Virus record (IMG/VR): IMGVR_UViG_3300047299_000031
Coordinates: 1-33,460 of that record
Direction: 5' to 3' (one strand)
Source: a virus
DNA: 33,460 nucleotides
Shown here: piece by piece, positions 6,362 to 14,182 of the stretch
Layout of the letters: every line of letters begins with the position of its first letter
Position numbering within the stretch: the first letter of the stretch is position 1
Notes under the pieces: model-generated
What the model was told of the DNA's origin: nothing
Database searches by the model: none
Seen by the model: the letters and a program-made list of their open reading frames with translations, nothing else
Position numbers and translations under genes: made by a program

Positions 6362-7675
6362 ATGAAATTCGGACAAGATTTTGAAAAAATATTCTTTAAG
6401 TTATCTTTACAAAAACCAAAGTACTTAGAAAAAATTAAGAAAGGTTTTTACACAAGTGAAGATATTGATGCGCTTCATTATTTAGCAACTAAGTTTTATG
6501 AAAAGTTTCATGAAACTCCAAGTTCTGCTCAAATGAAACTTTTAACACAGAAGGCTGCATCAAAGGTAACAGTAGATGAAGATTTAATTGATGTTATTTA
6601 TGCAGCTGATTTAAATCAGTATGACGAAGAATGGTTGATTTCAACAGCAGAATCTTGGATTAAGTGGAGAAACTTCGATACTACATTAATCGATACAATT
6701 GAGTATGTTAAAACAACTCAAGTAAATCCAGATAACGTTGATTCTATTATTAGTAAAGTTAAAACTTTAATCAATGATAGAAACTCTTTAGTGTTTAATT
6801 CAGATATTGGTTTAGATTTCTTTAACCCATCAGATCACATTCAATCTGATGTTTCTAAAGTTTCTACTGGTTATAACTTTTTAGATAGAGCATTAGGTGG
6901 TGGATATGATAAAGATGGTACTTTAACAGTTTACGTTGGTGAGCAAAATATTGGTAAGTCTATTTATTTAGCAAATGATGCTTCTAACTTTGTTAAAATG
7001 GGAACTAACACCGCAGTAATTACAGCTGAGATGTCAGCTCATAAATTTATGAAGCGTATTGGTTCTAATCTTTTATCAATTTCAATGAATGAATATGAAG
7101 AAAAGACAAAGAATTCAGAATATATTCGTAGAAGATTAGAAAGCGTAGGAGATGGTTTAACTCCCCCTGGACAATTATTCGTTAAACAATTCCCAACTTC
7201 ACAGGCAACTGTTCCGGATATCGAAGCTTATTTAAAGCAGATTGAAGAAGAGCGTAAGATTAAATTGGGTGCCGTTGTAATTGACTATATTAACATTCTT
7301 TCTAATTACAGAAATCCAAATTCAGAAAACACATATTTGAAGATTAAGCAAATCGCTGAAGATTTAAGAGCAATGGGTGTTCGTAATAAATGGTTGATTG
7401 TAACAGCAACGCAGATCACAAGAAGCGGTTATAATTCAAGCGATATTGGAATGTCAGACGTTGCAGAATCCGCAGGTCTTTCACACACGGCCGACGTAAT
7501 GTTAGGTATTATTCAAGATGATATTATGCGAGCTAGTTATGAATATTGGCTGAAGATCTTAAAAATCAGAGACGGTGAAGGTCGTGGAGTTAAGTGTAAG
7601 CTTAACATTAATTATCAATACATGAGATTAACAGAAACAGATGAAATCTCAAATTCAAATATACATTCACTATAA
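6362..7675 (+). CDS. 41: Replicative DNA helicase gp41-like (DnaB family)
   Basis: Hexameric 5'-3' helicase that unwinds the replication fork and stimulates primase. The length (437 aa; T4 gp41 is 475 aa) and motif order fit: Walker A GEQNIGKS at 193-200 with the polar form GxxNxGKS seen in T4-type helicases, the TAEMSAHKFMKR segment (motif 1a) about 30 residues later, Walker B VVIDYINIL near 304-312, and the VTATQITRSG sensor stretch near 350. The N-terminal 150 residues form the helical collar domain. Primase is not in this window. Immediate neighbours uvsX upstream and 47/46 downstream mirror the functional grouping of T4 recombination-dependent replication. Confidence 0.93.
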   Translation: MKFGQDFEKIFFKLSLQKPKYLEKIKKGFYTSEDIDALHYLATKFYEKFHETPSSAQMKLLTQKAASKVTVDEDLIDVIYAADLNQYDEEWLISTAESWIKWRNFDTTLIDTIEYVKTTQVNPDNVDSIISKVKTLINDRNSLVFNSDIGLDFFNPSDHIQSDVSKVSTGYNFLDRALGGGYDKDGTLTVYVGEQNIGKSIYLANDASNFVKMGTNTAVITAEMSAHKFMKRIGSNLLSISMNEYEEKTKNSEYIRRRLESVGDGLTPPGQLFVKQFPTSQATVPDIEAYLKQIEEERKIKLGAVVIDYINILSNYRNPNSENTYLKIKQIAEDLRAMGVRNKWLIVTATQITRSGYNSSDIGMSDVAESAGLSHTADVMLGIIQDDIMRASYEYWLKILKIRDGEGRGVKCKLNINYQYMRLTETDEISNSNIHSL

Positions 7676-7686
7676 TCAAAAAAGAA

Positions 7687-8133
7687 ATGTTTAATAACAA
7701 AAGAGATAAAATATTCGACAACACGTTTGACGATCAAAAGTTTGAATTAGATTCAACTATTTCATTTCAAATCTCACCACAATATGATAGTGGATTAGAA
7801 GAAGAGGAAAAGATTCAACTAGAAATGGTTAGGCGTGATATACATGAGTTAATTATTAATTCTAGGTTTAAATCATTTAACGAATTAGGAGATTTAGCAG
7901 AGGCTAAAAAACTAAAGAAGTTAGATATTAATGAGATTTATGAATTTGTTTCTAGTGAATTAGTTGCAAAATATTCTTTAATAGAAATTTATTCAGAAAC
8001 TGCAGACTACTTCAACGTTAATCCTACGAAATTCTATGCTTCTTTAAGTAATAAATTTAAAGAGGACTTAATTCAAGAATTAGATAACAGAACTAAAGTT
8101 TTAAAACGTAAAAAAATAAATCGCTTATTCTAA
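7687..8133 (+). CDS. Hypothetical protein, possible gp33-like late transcription co-activator (148 aa)
   Basis: Not securely identified. The N-terminal 45 residues are polar and acidic; residues about 77-135 are helical and read like the core of T4 gp33: a helix ending in a hydrophobic-acidic pattern (SLIEIYSETADYF), then NVNPTKFYASLSNKFKEDLI. The C-terminus is basic and ends INRLF, which would suit a clamp-binding tail, as in T4 gp33 and gp55 where a short hydrophobic C-terminus contacts gp45. In T4, gp33 bridges RNA polymerase and clamp at late promoters. The length is somewhat greater than T4 gp33 (112 aa). The gene lies between 41 and 47, overlapping 47 by one base (TAATG). Alternatively it may be a helicase- or nuclease-associated factor. 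Confidence 0.8.
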   Translation: MFNNKRDKIFDNTFDDQKFELDSTISFQISPQYDSGLEEEEKIQLEMVRRDIHELIINSRFKSFNELGDLAEAKKLKKLDINEIYEFVSSELVAKYSLIEIYSETADYFNVNPTKFYASLSNKFKEDLIQELDNRTKVLKRKKINRLF

Positions 8134-9248
8134 TGATAGATGAAAAAACACTAAAACAACCAGTTAAAAGAATCTGGGTTTTAGGCGATTTACACTTAGG
8201 CGTAAGAGCTAATTCAGTGGAATGGCTTGAAATTCAACAAGAATTCTTTGAGAAGGTTTTGATTCCAACTCTTAAGAAAGAGGTAAAACCGGGAGATGTT
8301 CTTGTCCAAGTGGGAGACGCTTTCGATAATAGACAAAGCGTTAACTTAAGAGTTCTTAGTTATTCAGTAGATCTATTCGAAAGATTAGGTAAAATTTTAC
8401 CAGTTCATGTAATCTGTGGTAACCATGATATTTGGGCAAAGAAGTCAAATGACATTACTTCAATTGATGCTCTAAAATGGATTCCAAACGTTTCAATTTA
8501 TAAGAAGCCTAAACAATTTAATTGGGCCGGCAAGAATGTATTGTTAATGCCATGGAGAAGAGATTCAGAACATGAAATTGAAACTTTGGCAAAATATCCA
8601 ACTGCAAATATTGTGATGTGTCACTCTGAAGTAAGCGGGGTTTCGTTAAATGCTAAAGTAAAGAATTTACATGGAACCGATACAGAATCTTATAAGGGAT
8701 ATGACGCAGTTTATTCTGGTCACATTCACTATCGCCAAAGAAAAGGAACTCTTCGCTTAGTTGGAACTCCATATCAATTAACTCGCTCTGATGCTAATAA
8801 CGCAAAAGGCTTTGATCTGGTTGATCTAGAGACGATGGAGGAGACTTTCTTTGAAAATACAATATCACCTAAGTTCTTAAAGTTCAATTTAAAGAGCTTA
8901 TATATGGTGCAATTGGGTGAATTTAAGTCTCAGATTCAAAATAATTTCGTTGACCTATACGTTCCTTCTAAGATAGCAACTTCAAGCGCTTTATCTAAAT
9001 TGATTAATAAAGTTCAGAAGATTTCAAGAAAGATTGAACCTAGTATTTACGAAGATGAATCTATGGTGGACAAGGATCTATATGACATGGATCAGATTGA
9101 AGACCTTTACAAAAACTATAACATTTTGCACTTATGTAACATGTATGTGGATGGAACAAATCACGATGAAGATGTGAAACAAAAGCTAAAGTCCAGACTA
9201 AAACAATTACATGATCAGTGTGCGTATAACTACGATTTAGAACAATGA
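8133..9248 (+). CDS. 47: Recombination nuclease subunit gp47-like (SbcD/Mre11 family)
   Basis: Metal-dependent phosphoesterase subunit that, with gp46, resects DNA ends for recombination and host DNA breakdown. Calcineurin-type motifs are in order: GDLHLG with D19 and H21, GDAFDNR with D62, the CGNHD motif at 95-99, a CHSEV histidine, and GHIHYRQ further on. The length of 371 aa exceeds T4 gp47 (339 aa), the extra residues lying in the C-terminal region that contacts the ATPase partner. It overlaps gene 46 by four bases (ATGA), a sign of coupled translation of the two subunits. This overlap forces a TGA stop, the only non-TAA stop among the complete genes of the window. Confidence 0.95.
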   Translation: MIDEKTLKQPVKRIWVLGDLHLGVRANSVEWLEIQQEFFEKVLIPTLKKEVKPGDVLVQVGDAFDNRQSVNLRVLSYSVDLFERLGKILPVHVICGNHDIWAKKSNDITSIDALKWIPNVSIYKKPKQFNWAGKNVLLMPWRRDSEHEIETLAKYPTANIVMCHSEVSGVSLNAKVKNLHGTDTESYKGYDAVYSGHIHYRQRKGTLRLVGTPYQLTRSDANNAKGFDLVDLETMEETFFENTISPKFLKFNLKSLYMVQLGEFKSQIQNNFVDLYVPSKIATSSALSKLINKVQKISRKIEPSIYEDESMVDKDLYDMDQIEDLYKNYNILHLCNMYVDGTNHDEDVKQKLKSRLKQLHDQCAYNYDLEQ

Positions 9249-10918
9249 AAATAAAATCCATAGAGTTTAAAAACTTTGCATCTTACGGTAACAAATCTCA
9301 GAAATTATCATTTAGCGATGATAAGTCTGAGTTGTTTTTGACATTAGGTAAAAATGGCGATGGTAAGACCACACTAGCAAATGCAATTGTATTTGGACTT
9401 TATGGTAAATTGGAAGGCGTTAAGCTACAGGACTTACCAAACCGTATTAATAAGAACCTAATGGTTCGATTAGTGGTTCAATGTAAAAATATTGAAGTTG
9501 AAATTGAGAGAGGGTTAGCGCCTAATCATTTCAAAGTTATGTTAAATGGTATTGAATTTGATAAGGCCGGTAAGAAATCAGTTCAAGAATATTTAGAAGA
9601 AGAGGTGTATGGAATTCCATATCACGTATTCAAAAACATCATTATTCTATCAGTAAATGATTTTAAATCTTTCTTAACAATGTCAGGCAATGATAAGAAA
9701 CAAATCATCGATAAGATGTTTGGTTTTTCTATTCTAAATGATATGCAGCGTAATGTTAAAGAAGAAAAGAAAACTATTAAGTATGAATTAGATTCTTTTG
9801 AAAGAGATTTAAAACAGCTTAATGACAATATTACGTCAGTTCAAATGAAATTGAATGAATTGTTAGCTGAATCAAAAACCAAGAACAAAGAAAAGATTAA
9901 AGATCTGAAAGAAAAGCTAGTTCATTATGACGAAAATAAAAAGAAGTTAGAAGAGGCTAGAGATAAAATCAAAGATGCGCTAGGTAAATACGGTAAAACG
10001 GTTGACACCAAGAAATCTGAATATAGCAAACTTAAACATGAGTATGAGGATTTAAAGCGTAAATTAGCTTTATATGAAAAGAATGCATGTCCAACATGTG
10101 AAGCTCCATTAACTGGCGATTTCCACGAAGACAGAAAAAATGAAATTGCGCATAAATGTAATGGCATGCCAGACGCTCTAACTTCATGCGAAAATGAAAT
10201 TAGAGATATTAATCTTGAGATAGCATCATTAAGAGCTAAAGAAACTCAGGTTCTTGATAAAGTTTCAATGTTGAATACTAATATTAGAACATTCAAATCT
10301 GAGTTACTTTCTATTAAAGAAAGTTTAGATAACAATGAACAATTCGATCATTTAAAACAAATCATTGAAGATTTTGAAAAGAGAGAAAAAGAAGCTGCAG
10401 CTAACAAGGATGCAAATTCAATAAACTTTACATTCTTAGAAATCATTGAAGAAGTTTTAGGAGAAGATGGGGTTAAGAATTTAGCAATCAAAACTATTTT
10501 ACCAGGTTTAAACGCAAACATTGCAGCATTAAGCCAGACAATGCACCTTCCTTTTCAATTAAAATTTAATGATAAATTTGATTGTATTATTACACAATTG
10601 GGTCAAGAAATCAATGCAATGACCCTTTCAACTGGTGAAAGAAAGAAGGCCGACTTCGTTATTATTATTGCAATCATTAAGATCTTAAAGCTCAGATTTC
10701 CACAATTAAACCTATTATTCTTAGATGAGTTGTTGAGTTCAGTGGATCAGGACGGTATTTATAACATCTTAAAAATATTGAGCCAGGTAATTAAAGAAAG
10801 TAAGATAAATACCTTTGTAATTAACCATAGTACGCTTCCTCATGAAATTTTCGATAAGAAGCTACAAATTTACAGAGAGAATGGTTTCTCTAAATTCGAT
10901 ATTGAAACCATCGAATAA
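9245..10918 (+). CDS. 46: Recombination nuclease ATPase subunit gp46-like (SbcC/Rad50 family)
   Basis: SMC-like ATPase that drives the gp46/47 end-processing complex. At 557 aa it matches T4 gp46 (560 aa). Walker A GKNGDGKT is at 35-42; a long coiled coil (about 165-375) is broken by a zinc hook C282-P-T-C285; the ABC signature LSTGERKKADF and Walker B LLFLDELLSSVD follow, with a C-terminal H-loop histidine in NHST. This arrangement of split ATPase halves around a hooked coiled coil is diagnostic of Rad50 proteins. It ends the replication block; the next unit begins 16 bases later behind a late-promoter-like motif, so transcription appears to change from early/middle to late here. Confidence 0.96.
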   Translation: MKIKSIEFKNFASYGNKSQKLSFSDDKSELFLTLGKNGDGKTTLANAIVFGLYGKLEGVKLQDLPNRINKNLMVRLVVQCKNIEVEIERGLAPNHFKVMLNGIEFDKAGKKSVQEYLEEEVYGIPYHVFKNIIILSVNDFKSFLTMSGNDKKQIIDKMFGFSILNDMQRNVKEEKKTIKYELDSFERDLKQLNDNITSVQMKLNELLAESKTKNKEKIKDLKEKLVHYDENKKKLEEARDKIKDALGKYGKTVDTKKSEYSKLKHEYEDLKRKLALYEKNACPTCEAPLTGDFHEDRKNEIAHKCNGMPDALTSCENEIRDINLEIASLRAKETQVLDKVSMLNTNIRTFKSELLSIKESLDNNEQFDHLKQIIEDFEKREKEAAANKDANSINFTFLEIIEEVLGEDGVKNLAIKTILPGLNANIAALSQTMHLPFQLKFNDKFDCIITQLGQEINAMTLSTGERKKADFVIIIAIIKILKLRFPQLNLLFLDELLSSVDQDGIYNILKILSQVIKESKINTFVINHSTLPHEIFDKKLQIYRENGFSKFDIETIE

Positions 10919-10919
10919 A

Positions 10920-10928
10920 AATATATAG
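10920..10928 (+). promoter_or_regulatory. Late-promoter-like motif AATATATAG before the gp15-like gene
   Basis: Overlaps the region just after the gene 46 stop and ends only five bases before the ATG at 10934. If transcription starts six to seven bases after the motif, as at T4 late promoters, the message would be almost leaderless. Confidence 0.5.
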
Positions 10929-10933
10929 CTTAC

Positions 10934-11734
10934 ATGGCATCATATAACGTTAAATACAATTTCGATGATTCAGTTGTTAGACATATCATCATTGGTCTTT
11001 TAGCCGATTTAAATAATAAACTTTATTTTTATCGTCAAATTGACAATAATACAAGGGTTGCTATTGACGTACCTTTCTATTACACTATCACAGGAGACGA
11101 TCAATTCTTAAGAGATAACTTTTTATTTACAACACCAGAAGGAATTAACTGCGTTCCAGAGCCAAAAATGGCAGATGGTAATTACGATAAAATTCCAAGA
11201 GGAGTTGCAAATCTAGAATCAATGTCAATTAATGCTGACAAGCTAGTAAATAGAAGAGTTAGGGGTTCATATTCAAAAATGAACGACCAGGGAGCTATGG
11301 AAGGTTACACTGCAGAATTCTCGATGATACCAGTAACCCTTAATTTTAATGTTGAAATCTTAACTTCATCACAATTAGACTCTCTTAAAATCACCGAGAT
11401 GATTATTAAGAAGATGTACAAATCTAATTATTTTAACATTGAGGTTGGTCATCTAAACGAAGGAACATATAAGATTGCATCTTACTATGCGATGCCTGAT
11501 GAATACTCTGATGAAAATCCAATTGATTTTACATTTGAGGATAAGGGCAAATACAAAGTAACTTTTTCTATCGAAGTGAGCTCCTTTATTCCAGTGTTTG
11601 AGTTTGAAACTGAAATGCATGCAGGAAAAAGAATGTTTGAGATCATTTCTACAGTCACTGATCAGGCTGAACAAACCTTCATGCGAGGCAAGTCCACGGA
11701 TCAAGTAGACATTATTGATAAAAATGACATATAA
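10934..11734 (+). CDS. 15: Tail terminator / proximal sheath stabiliser, gp15-like
   Basis: In T4, gp15 forms the hexameric ring that caps the finished tail and joins it to the head neck. This 266-aa protein (T4 gp15 is 272 aa) has the same arrangement: an N-terminal helix with aromatic residues (VRHIIIGLLADLNNKLYFYR, 16-35), a strand VAIDVPFYYTI, a middle strand LESMSINADKLVNRR, then MIPVTLNFNVEILTSS followed by a helix IIKKMYKSNYFNIEVG, and a late strand pair GKYKVTFSIEVSSFIPVFE corresponding to T4 IEWSLTFEVNGWMYPP. The identification is by this pattern, read by eye. It is separated from the other neck and tail genes (14, 16-19 at 25768 onward), unlike in T4. Confidence 0.8.
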   Translation: MASYNVKYNFDDSVVRHIIIGLLADLNNKLYFYRQIDNNTRVAIDVPFYYTITGDDQFLRDNFLFTTPEGINCVPEPKMADGNYDKIPRGVANLESMSINADKLVNRRVRGSYSKMNDQGAMEGYTAEFSMIPVTLNFNVEILTSSQLDSLKITEMIIKKMYKSNYFNIEVGHLNEGTYKIASYYAMPDEYSDENPIDFTFEDKGKYKVTFSIEVSSFIPVFEFETEMHAGKRMFEIISTVTDQAEQTFMRGKSTDQVDIIDKNDI

Positions 11735-11740
11735 TATCAG

Positions 11741-11749
11741 GATATATAA
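11741..11749 (+). promoter_or_regulatory. Late-promoter-like motif GATATATAA
   Basis: Lies between the gp15-like gene and the 253-aa gene, 22 bases before the ATG at 11772. Confidence 0.6.
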
Positions 11750-11771
11750 ACAGTAAAAAAATAATTTAAAG

Positions 11772-12533
11772 ATGAGAACAAATATTCTTGCACCTGTAAA
11801 GGTATCTGAAAATTCAATCCAATTCTATTTAAACGGTAGAGTATTTGAATTAGTAGAAAATAAAATCAATGAGGCAGAGAACATCTCAGATGTTACTTTT
11901 GCTAATGCTATTAAAGCATTTGAAACTTTTGAGTTTAATGTTGATAACGTTAAATGGTATCATGGAACTTCAAGATTTGCTTACAATTTAGATGAAAACA
12001 AATTTACTTGGGGTAACACTGAAATTTTATCAGAGTCATTCGCAACTCACATCATGTCAGCTGGCGCTATTAGATATGAGAACTTAAAAACTGCTGAATT
12101 GTTTCAATCTATTCCGGCAATGTTAGAGAACTTTACTCTATTAGATTTCGCAGCAACTTTCGAAGGAAATGGTGTTACTGTAGATTTAATGAAAACTGAA
12201 GATTCTATTTTTGTTTCTAGATTTAACTCTAACAATAGAATCTACAAATTCTTTGAAGCTAAAAACGCAAATGACGCTTTAGAATATGTTAAAGAACAAA
12301 CTGGAGCAGATGCTTCTTTATTCTTAGCAGGTTTATTAGAAGGTGAAGCAGCTGAAATCGCAGCAACAAACGAACAAATTTCTGAATTTAATTCAATGAT
12401 TGATTTCTTAAAAGATCAAAGAGAATTAATTGCAGGACACGACAAATCTGTAGCTGAAATCAAAGCTGCTGACGATTTAATTGCTGCTGAGATTAAAGTT
12501 TGGGAATCAAAAATTGCTGAATTACAAGCATAA
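11772..12533 (+). CDS. Hypothetical probable virion protein (253 aa)
   Basis: No family recognised. Residues 1-190 are mixed alpha/beta; residues about 192-253 form an acidic coiled coil (EGEAAEIAATNEQ and on) ending in KIAELQA. I32-N33-E34 before A35 matches the T4-type prohead protease rule (I/L)-x-E before A/G, which hints at processing inside the prohead. Codon choice resembles the abundant structural genes (frequent GCT, TTA, GAA). It has its own late-type motif upstream and a strong terminator downstream, so it forms a single-gene late unit, consistent with a product made in quantity. Head, neck or internal location cannot be told from sequence. Confidence 0.8.
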   Translation: MRTNILAPVKVSENSIQFYLNGRVFELVENKINEAENISDVTFANAIKAFETFEFNVDNVKWYHGTSRFAYNLDENKFTWGNTEILSESFATHIMSAGAIRYENLKTAELFQSIPAMLENFTLLDFAATFEGNGVTVDLMKTEDSIFVSRFNSNNRIYKFFEAKNANDALEYVKEQTGADASLFLAGLLEGEAAEIAATNEQISEFNSMIDFLKDQRELIAGHDKSVAEIKAADDLIAAEIKVWESKIAELQA

Positions 12534-12560
12534 TCCTCTCTTAAACAGAGATCTATATAT

Positions 12561-12589
12561 AAAGAGTCAGGTTATCACCTGGCTCTTTT
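12561..12589 (+). terminator. Rho-independent terminator after the 253-aa gene
   Basis: GAGTCAGGT (12564-12572) pairs with ACCTGGCTC (12577-12585), one G-U pair, TATC loop; flanking AAA/TTT extends the stem and T residues follow. Confidence 0.9.
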
Positions 12590-12616
12590 GTTTTATAAAC
12601 AAAATCAACATTTAGT

Positions 12617-12625
12617 GTATAATAG
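12617..12625 (+). promoter_or_regulatory. Candidate early/middle promoter GTATAATAG before gp55
   Basis: Same nonamer as at 2763-2771 before the clamp gene, 17 bases before the ATG at 12643 and just after a terminator. No clear -35 element. It would let the late sigma factor be made before late transcription begins. Confidence 0.5.
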
Positions 12626-12642
12626 ACATAAATGAAAAAATA

Positions 12643-13062
12643 ATGTCAAATCTAGTGAGCGCAGAAAAACCAAAGCCAAGAGCAAAAAAGAAAAACTACT
12701 TGAACAACGCTGATTTTTATAAAGCGATTGTTGAGTCCAAAGAGCAGGGAAAGCTAACACGAGATGCTGAAAAGATGCTAATTTTATTAGCTGAAAAGGC
12801 AATTAATAAAATGAAATATGTAGATGAAAAAGACAGAGAAGATTGTCTTGCGTTTGCTATTTTAGATTTATTAAAGTATTGGAAGAATTTCAATCCACAG
12901 TATACTAATGCCTTTGCCTACTTTACAGAAATCGCAAAGAAAGGTTATGCTAAAGGATGGAATACTATTCATCCAGAAAAATATAAAGGAACTCTTTCCA
13001 TTGATAGAGCTGGCCGTGGAAGTGGTGGCGAAGATGGAGAAGGTGGTATTTACACAATCTAA
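12643..13062 (+). CDS. 55: Late-transcription sigma factor gp55-like
   Basis: Directs the host RNA polymerase core to phage late promoters. Residues about 22-30 (NADFYKAIV) correspond to NEDFTKAII of T4 gp55, and residues 63-106 form the sigma region 2-like core: KDREDCLAFAILDLLKYW, then FNPQYTNAFAYFTEIAKKGY, parallel to T4 YREDMISDGIENCLMYFDNFDPEKSKNPFAYFTQI in spacing and aromatic positions. At 139 aa it is shorter than T4 gp55 (185 aa), mainly in the N-terminus. The C-terminus is a glycine- and glutamate-rich linker (about 124-135) ending IYTI; T4 gp55 also ends in a short hydrophobic clamp-binding motif, so this tail may do the same. It lies behind a GTATAATAG site, and its stop overlaps gene 4 (TAATG). 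Confidence 0.88.
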   Translation: MSNLVSAEKPKPRAKKKNYLNNADFYKAIVESKEQGKLTRDAEKMLILLAEKAINKMKYVDEKDREDCLAFAILDLLKYWKNFNPQYTNAFAYFTEIAKKGYAKGWNTIHPEKYKGTLSIDRAGRGSGGEDGEGGIYTI

Positions 13063-13547
13063 TGTCAATTAAAAACGTTAAACCCACAAAGAAATCAGGA
13101 TTTACGCAAGGCTATTTTAAACCTCTTAATCCTACAAAATATGTTGGAGCTCCTCCAATCATATACAGATCTTCATGGGAACGTAAATTTATGATATGGT
13201 GCGATACCAACGAAAAAGTGTTGTTGTGGTCGAGTGAACCAATACAGATAGAATATTTGTCTAGACAAGACCAACGAACACATAATTATTTTCCAGATTT
13301 TTACATGAAAGTGTTACAAGAAAATGGAAAAACCAAAGAATTTTTAGTTGAAATAAAACCAAAGAATCAACTAGTAAAACCAGAGCCACCTAAGAAAAAT
13401 TCTAAGAAAGCTTTGGATTCATATAAGTTTTTAGCAGAACAATACGTTAGAAACATGGATAAATATGCAGCAGCGAAAATATACTGTGCAAATAGAGAAT
13501 GGAACTTTATTGTATTAACTGAAGAATCATTAAATGGCTTACATTAA
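13062..13547 (+). CDS. 4: Head completion protein gp4-like (nuclease fold)
   Basis: T4 gp4 is needed to finish DNA-filled heads before tails attach. This 161-aa protein (T4 gp4 is 150 aa) shares the signature: QGYFKPLNPTKYVG near the start, then IIYRSSWERKFMIWCDTN (34-50), SSEPIQIEY (57-65), YFPDF with D79, and FLVEIKP with E97 and K99. The D...E-x-K arrangement is that of the PD-(D/E)xK nuclease fold, and E40 sits in the first helix as usual for that fold. A lysine- and proline-rich insert follows (101-118). Its last 14 bases overlap the next gene, and its start overlaps the gp55 stop by one base; gp55 and gp4 being co-transcribed links late-gene control to head maturation. Confidence 0.93.
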   Translation: MSIKNVKPTKKSGFTQGYFKPLNPTKYVGAPPIIYRSSWERKFMIWCDTNEKVLLWSSEPIQIEYLSRQDQRTHNYFPDFYMKVLQENGKTKEFLVEIKPKNQLVKPEPPKKNSKKALDSYKFLAEQYVRNMDKYAAAKIYCANREWNFIVLTEESLNGLH

Positions 13548-14151
13548 AAAACAAATTCAACAATTATCTAAAGATGCTGGCAGCAAAAAGAAGGCTAGGA
13601 TAGATGCTGAATCTTGGTTTAATGATAGCCTTAGAAAAATGTCAGATAAAAATGTACAATTAACACCTAAGCCATTCATGCCCGGCAAAATTTACGTGTT
13701 TGAATACCCTAATCCAGTTACAAAAGATCAGTTAGATTGGTGGGATAAAAGACCAGTAGTGCTAGCATTAAATTCAATAGACGCAACAACGGATTGCGGC
13801 ATTAATCTTAATTTATTACCAATAAAGTTTAAAGAGGAACTTTTAGATGCTTTTTATGAAGCTTTTAAATCTCCAATTAATGCAGCAACAAACGGTATGA
13901 GTAAAGAAGATGCTCTAAGACAAAAAGCATTAACTACGTTAAGATATGAAAATGTAAAGCGATATTTAGATAAATTTGGATTTGGCTTTGCAATTAGAAG
14001 ATATAAAACAAATCTTAAAAGAAGGCAAACTGTTGTAAGTTATGAGAGTTGGCCTAAAATTGCATTATGTGATTTTATTACAATAGCGGGAGGCACCGTT
14101 TGGGTTGTAAGAAGAATGTTCACAGAATACAATATTAAGAGGAATATATAA
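13534..14151 (+). CDS. Conserved-looking hypothetical protein of the gp4 operon (205 aa)
   Basis: Not identified by name. The N-terminal 45 residues are basic and helical. The core has a distinct segment PGKIYVFEYPNPVTKDQL followed by WWDKRPVVLALNS, then GINLNLLP and a helix KEELLDAFYEAF. This reads like a family I associate with T4-like myoviruses, whose members carry a Y-x-P-K/T-x-x-x-L-x-Y/W-Y/W-D-x-x-P-L-V stretch followed by GLNLHYLP; I cannot name its function. The C-terminus is basic (KTNLKRRQ) and aromatic. It overlaps gene 4 by 14 bases and ends 31 bases before the portal gene, so a role in head completion, DNA end binding or packaging is plausible by position only. Confidence 0.85.
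   Translation: MAYIKKQIQQLSKDAGSKKKARIDAESWFNDSLRKMSDKNVQLTPKPFMPGKIYVFEYPNPVTKDQLDWWDKRPVVLALNSIDATTDCGINLNLLPIKFKEELLDAFYEAFKSPINAATNGMSKEDALRQKALTTLRYENVKRYLDKFGFGFAIRRYKTNLKRRQTVVSYESWPKIALCDFITIAGGTVWVVRRMFTEYNIKRNI
14143..14151 (+). promoter_or_regulatory. Late-promoter-like motif AATATATAA before the portal gene
   Basis: Overlaps the last codons of the preceding gene and ends 31 bases before the gene 20 ATG. Confidence 0.55.
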
Positions 14152-14182
14152 GTAAGATAAAAAAACTTAAAAACCATATAAT

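Noticed and set aside
12553-12562. TATATATAA just before the terminator at 12561
   Set aside because: Resembles the late motif, but it lacks the preceding G/A at the right place and faces directly into a strong terminator, so it would drive nothing.
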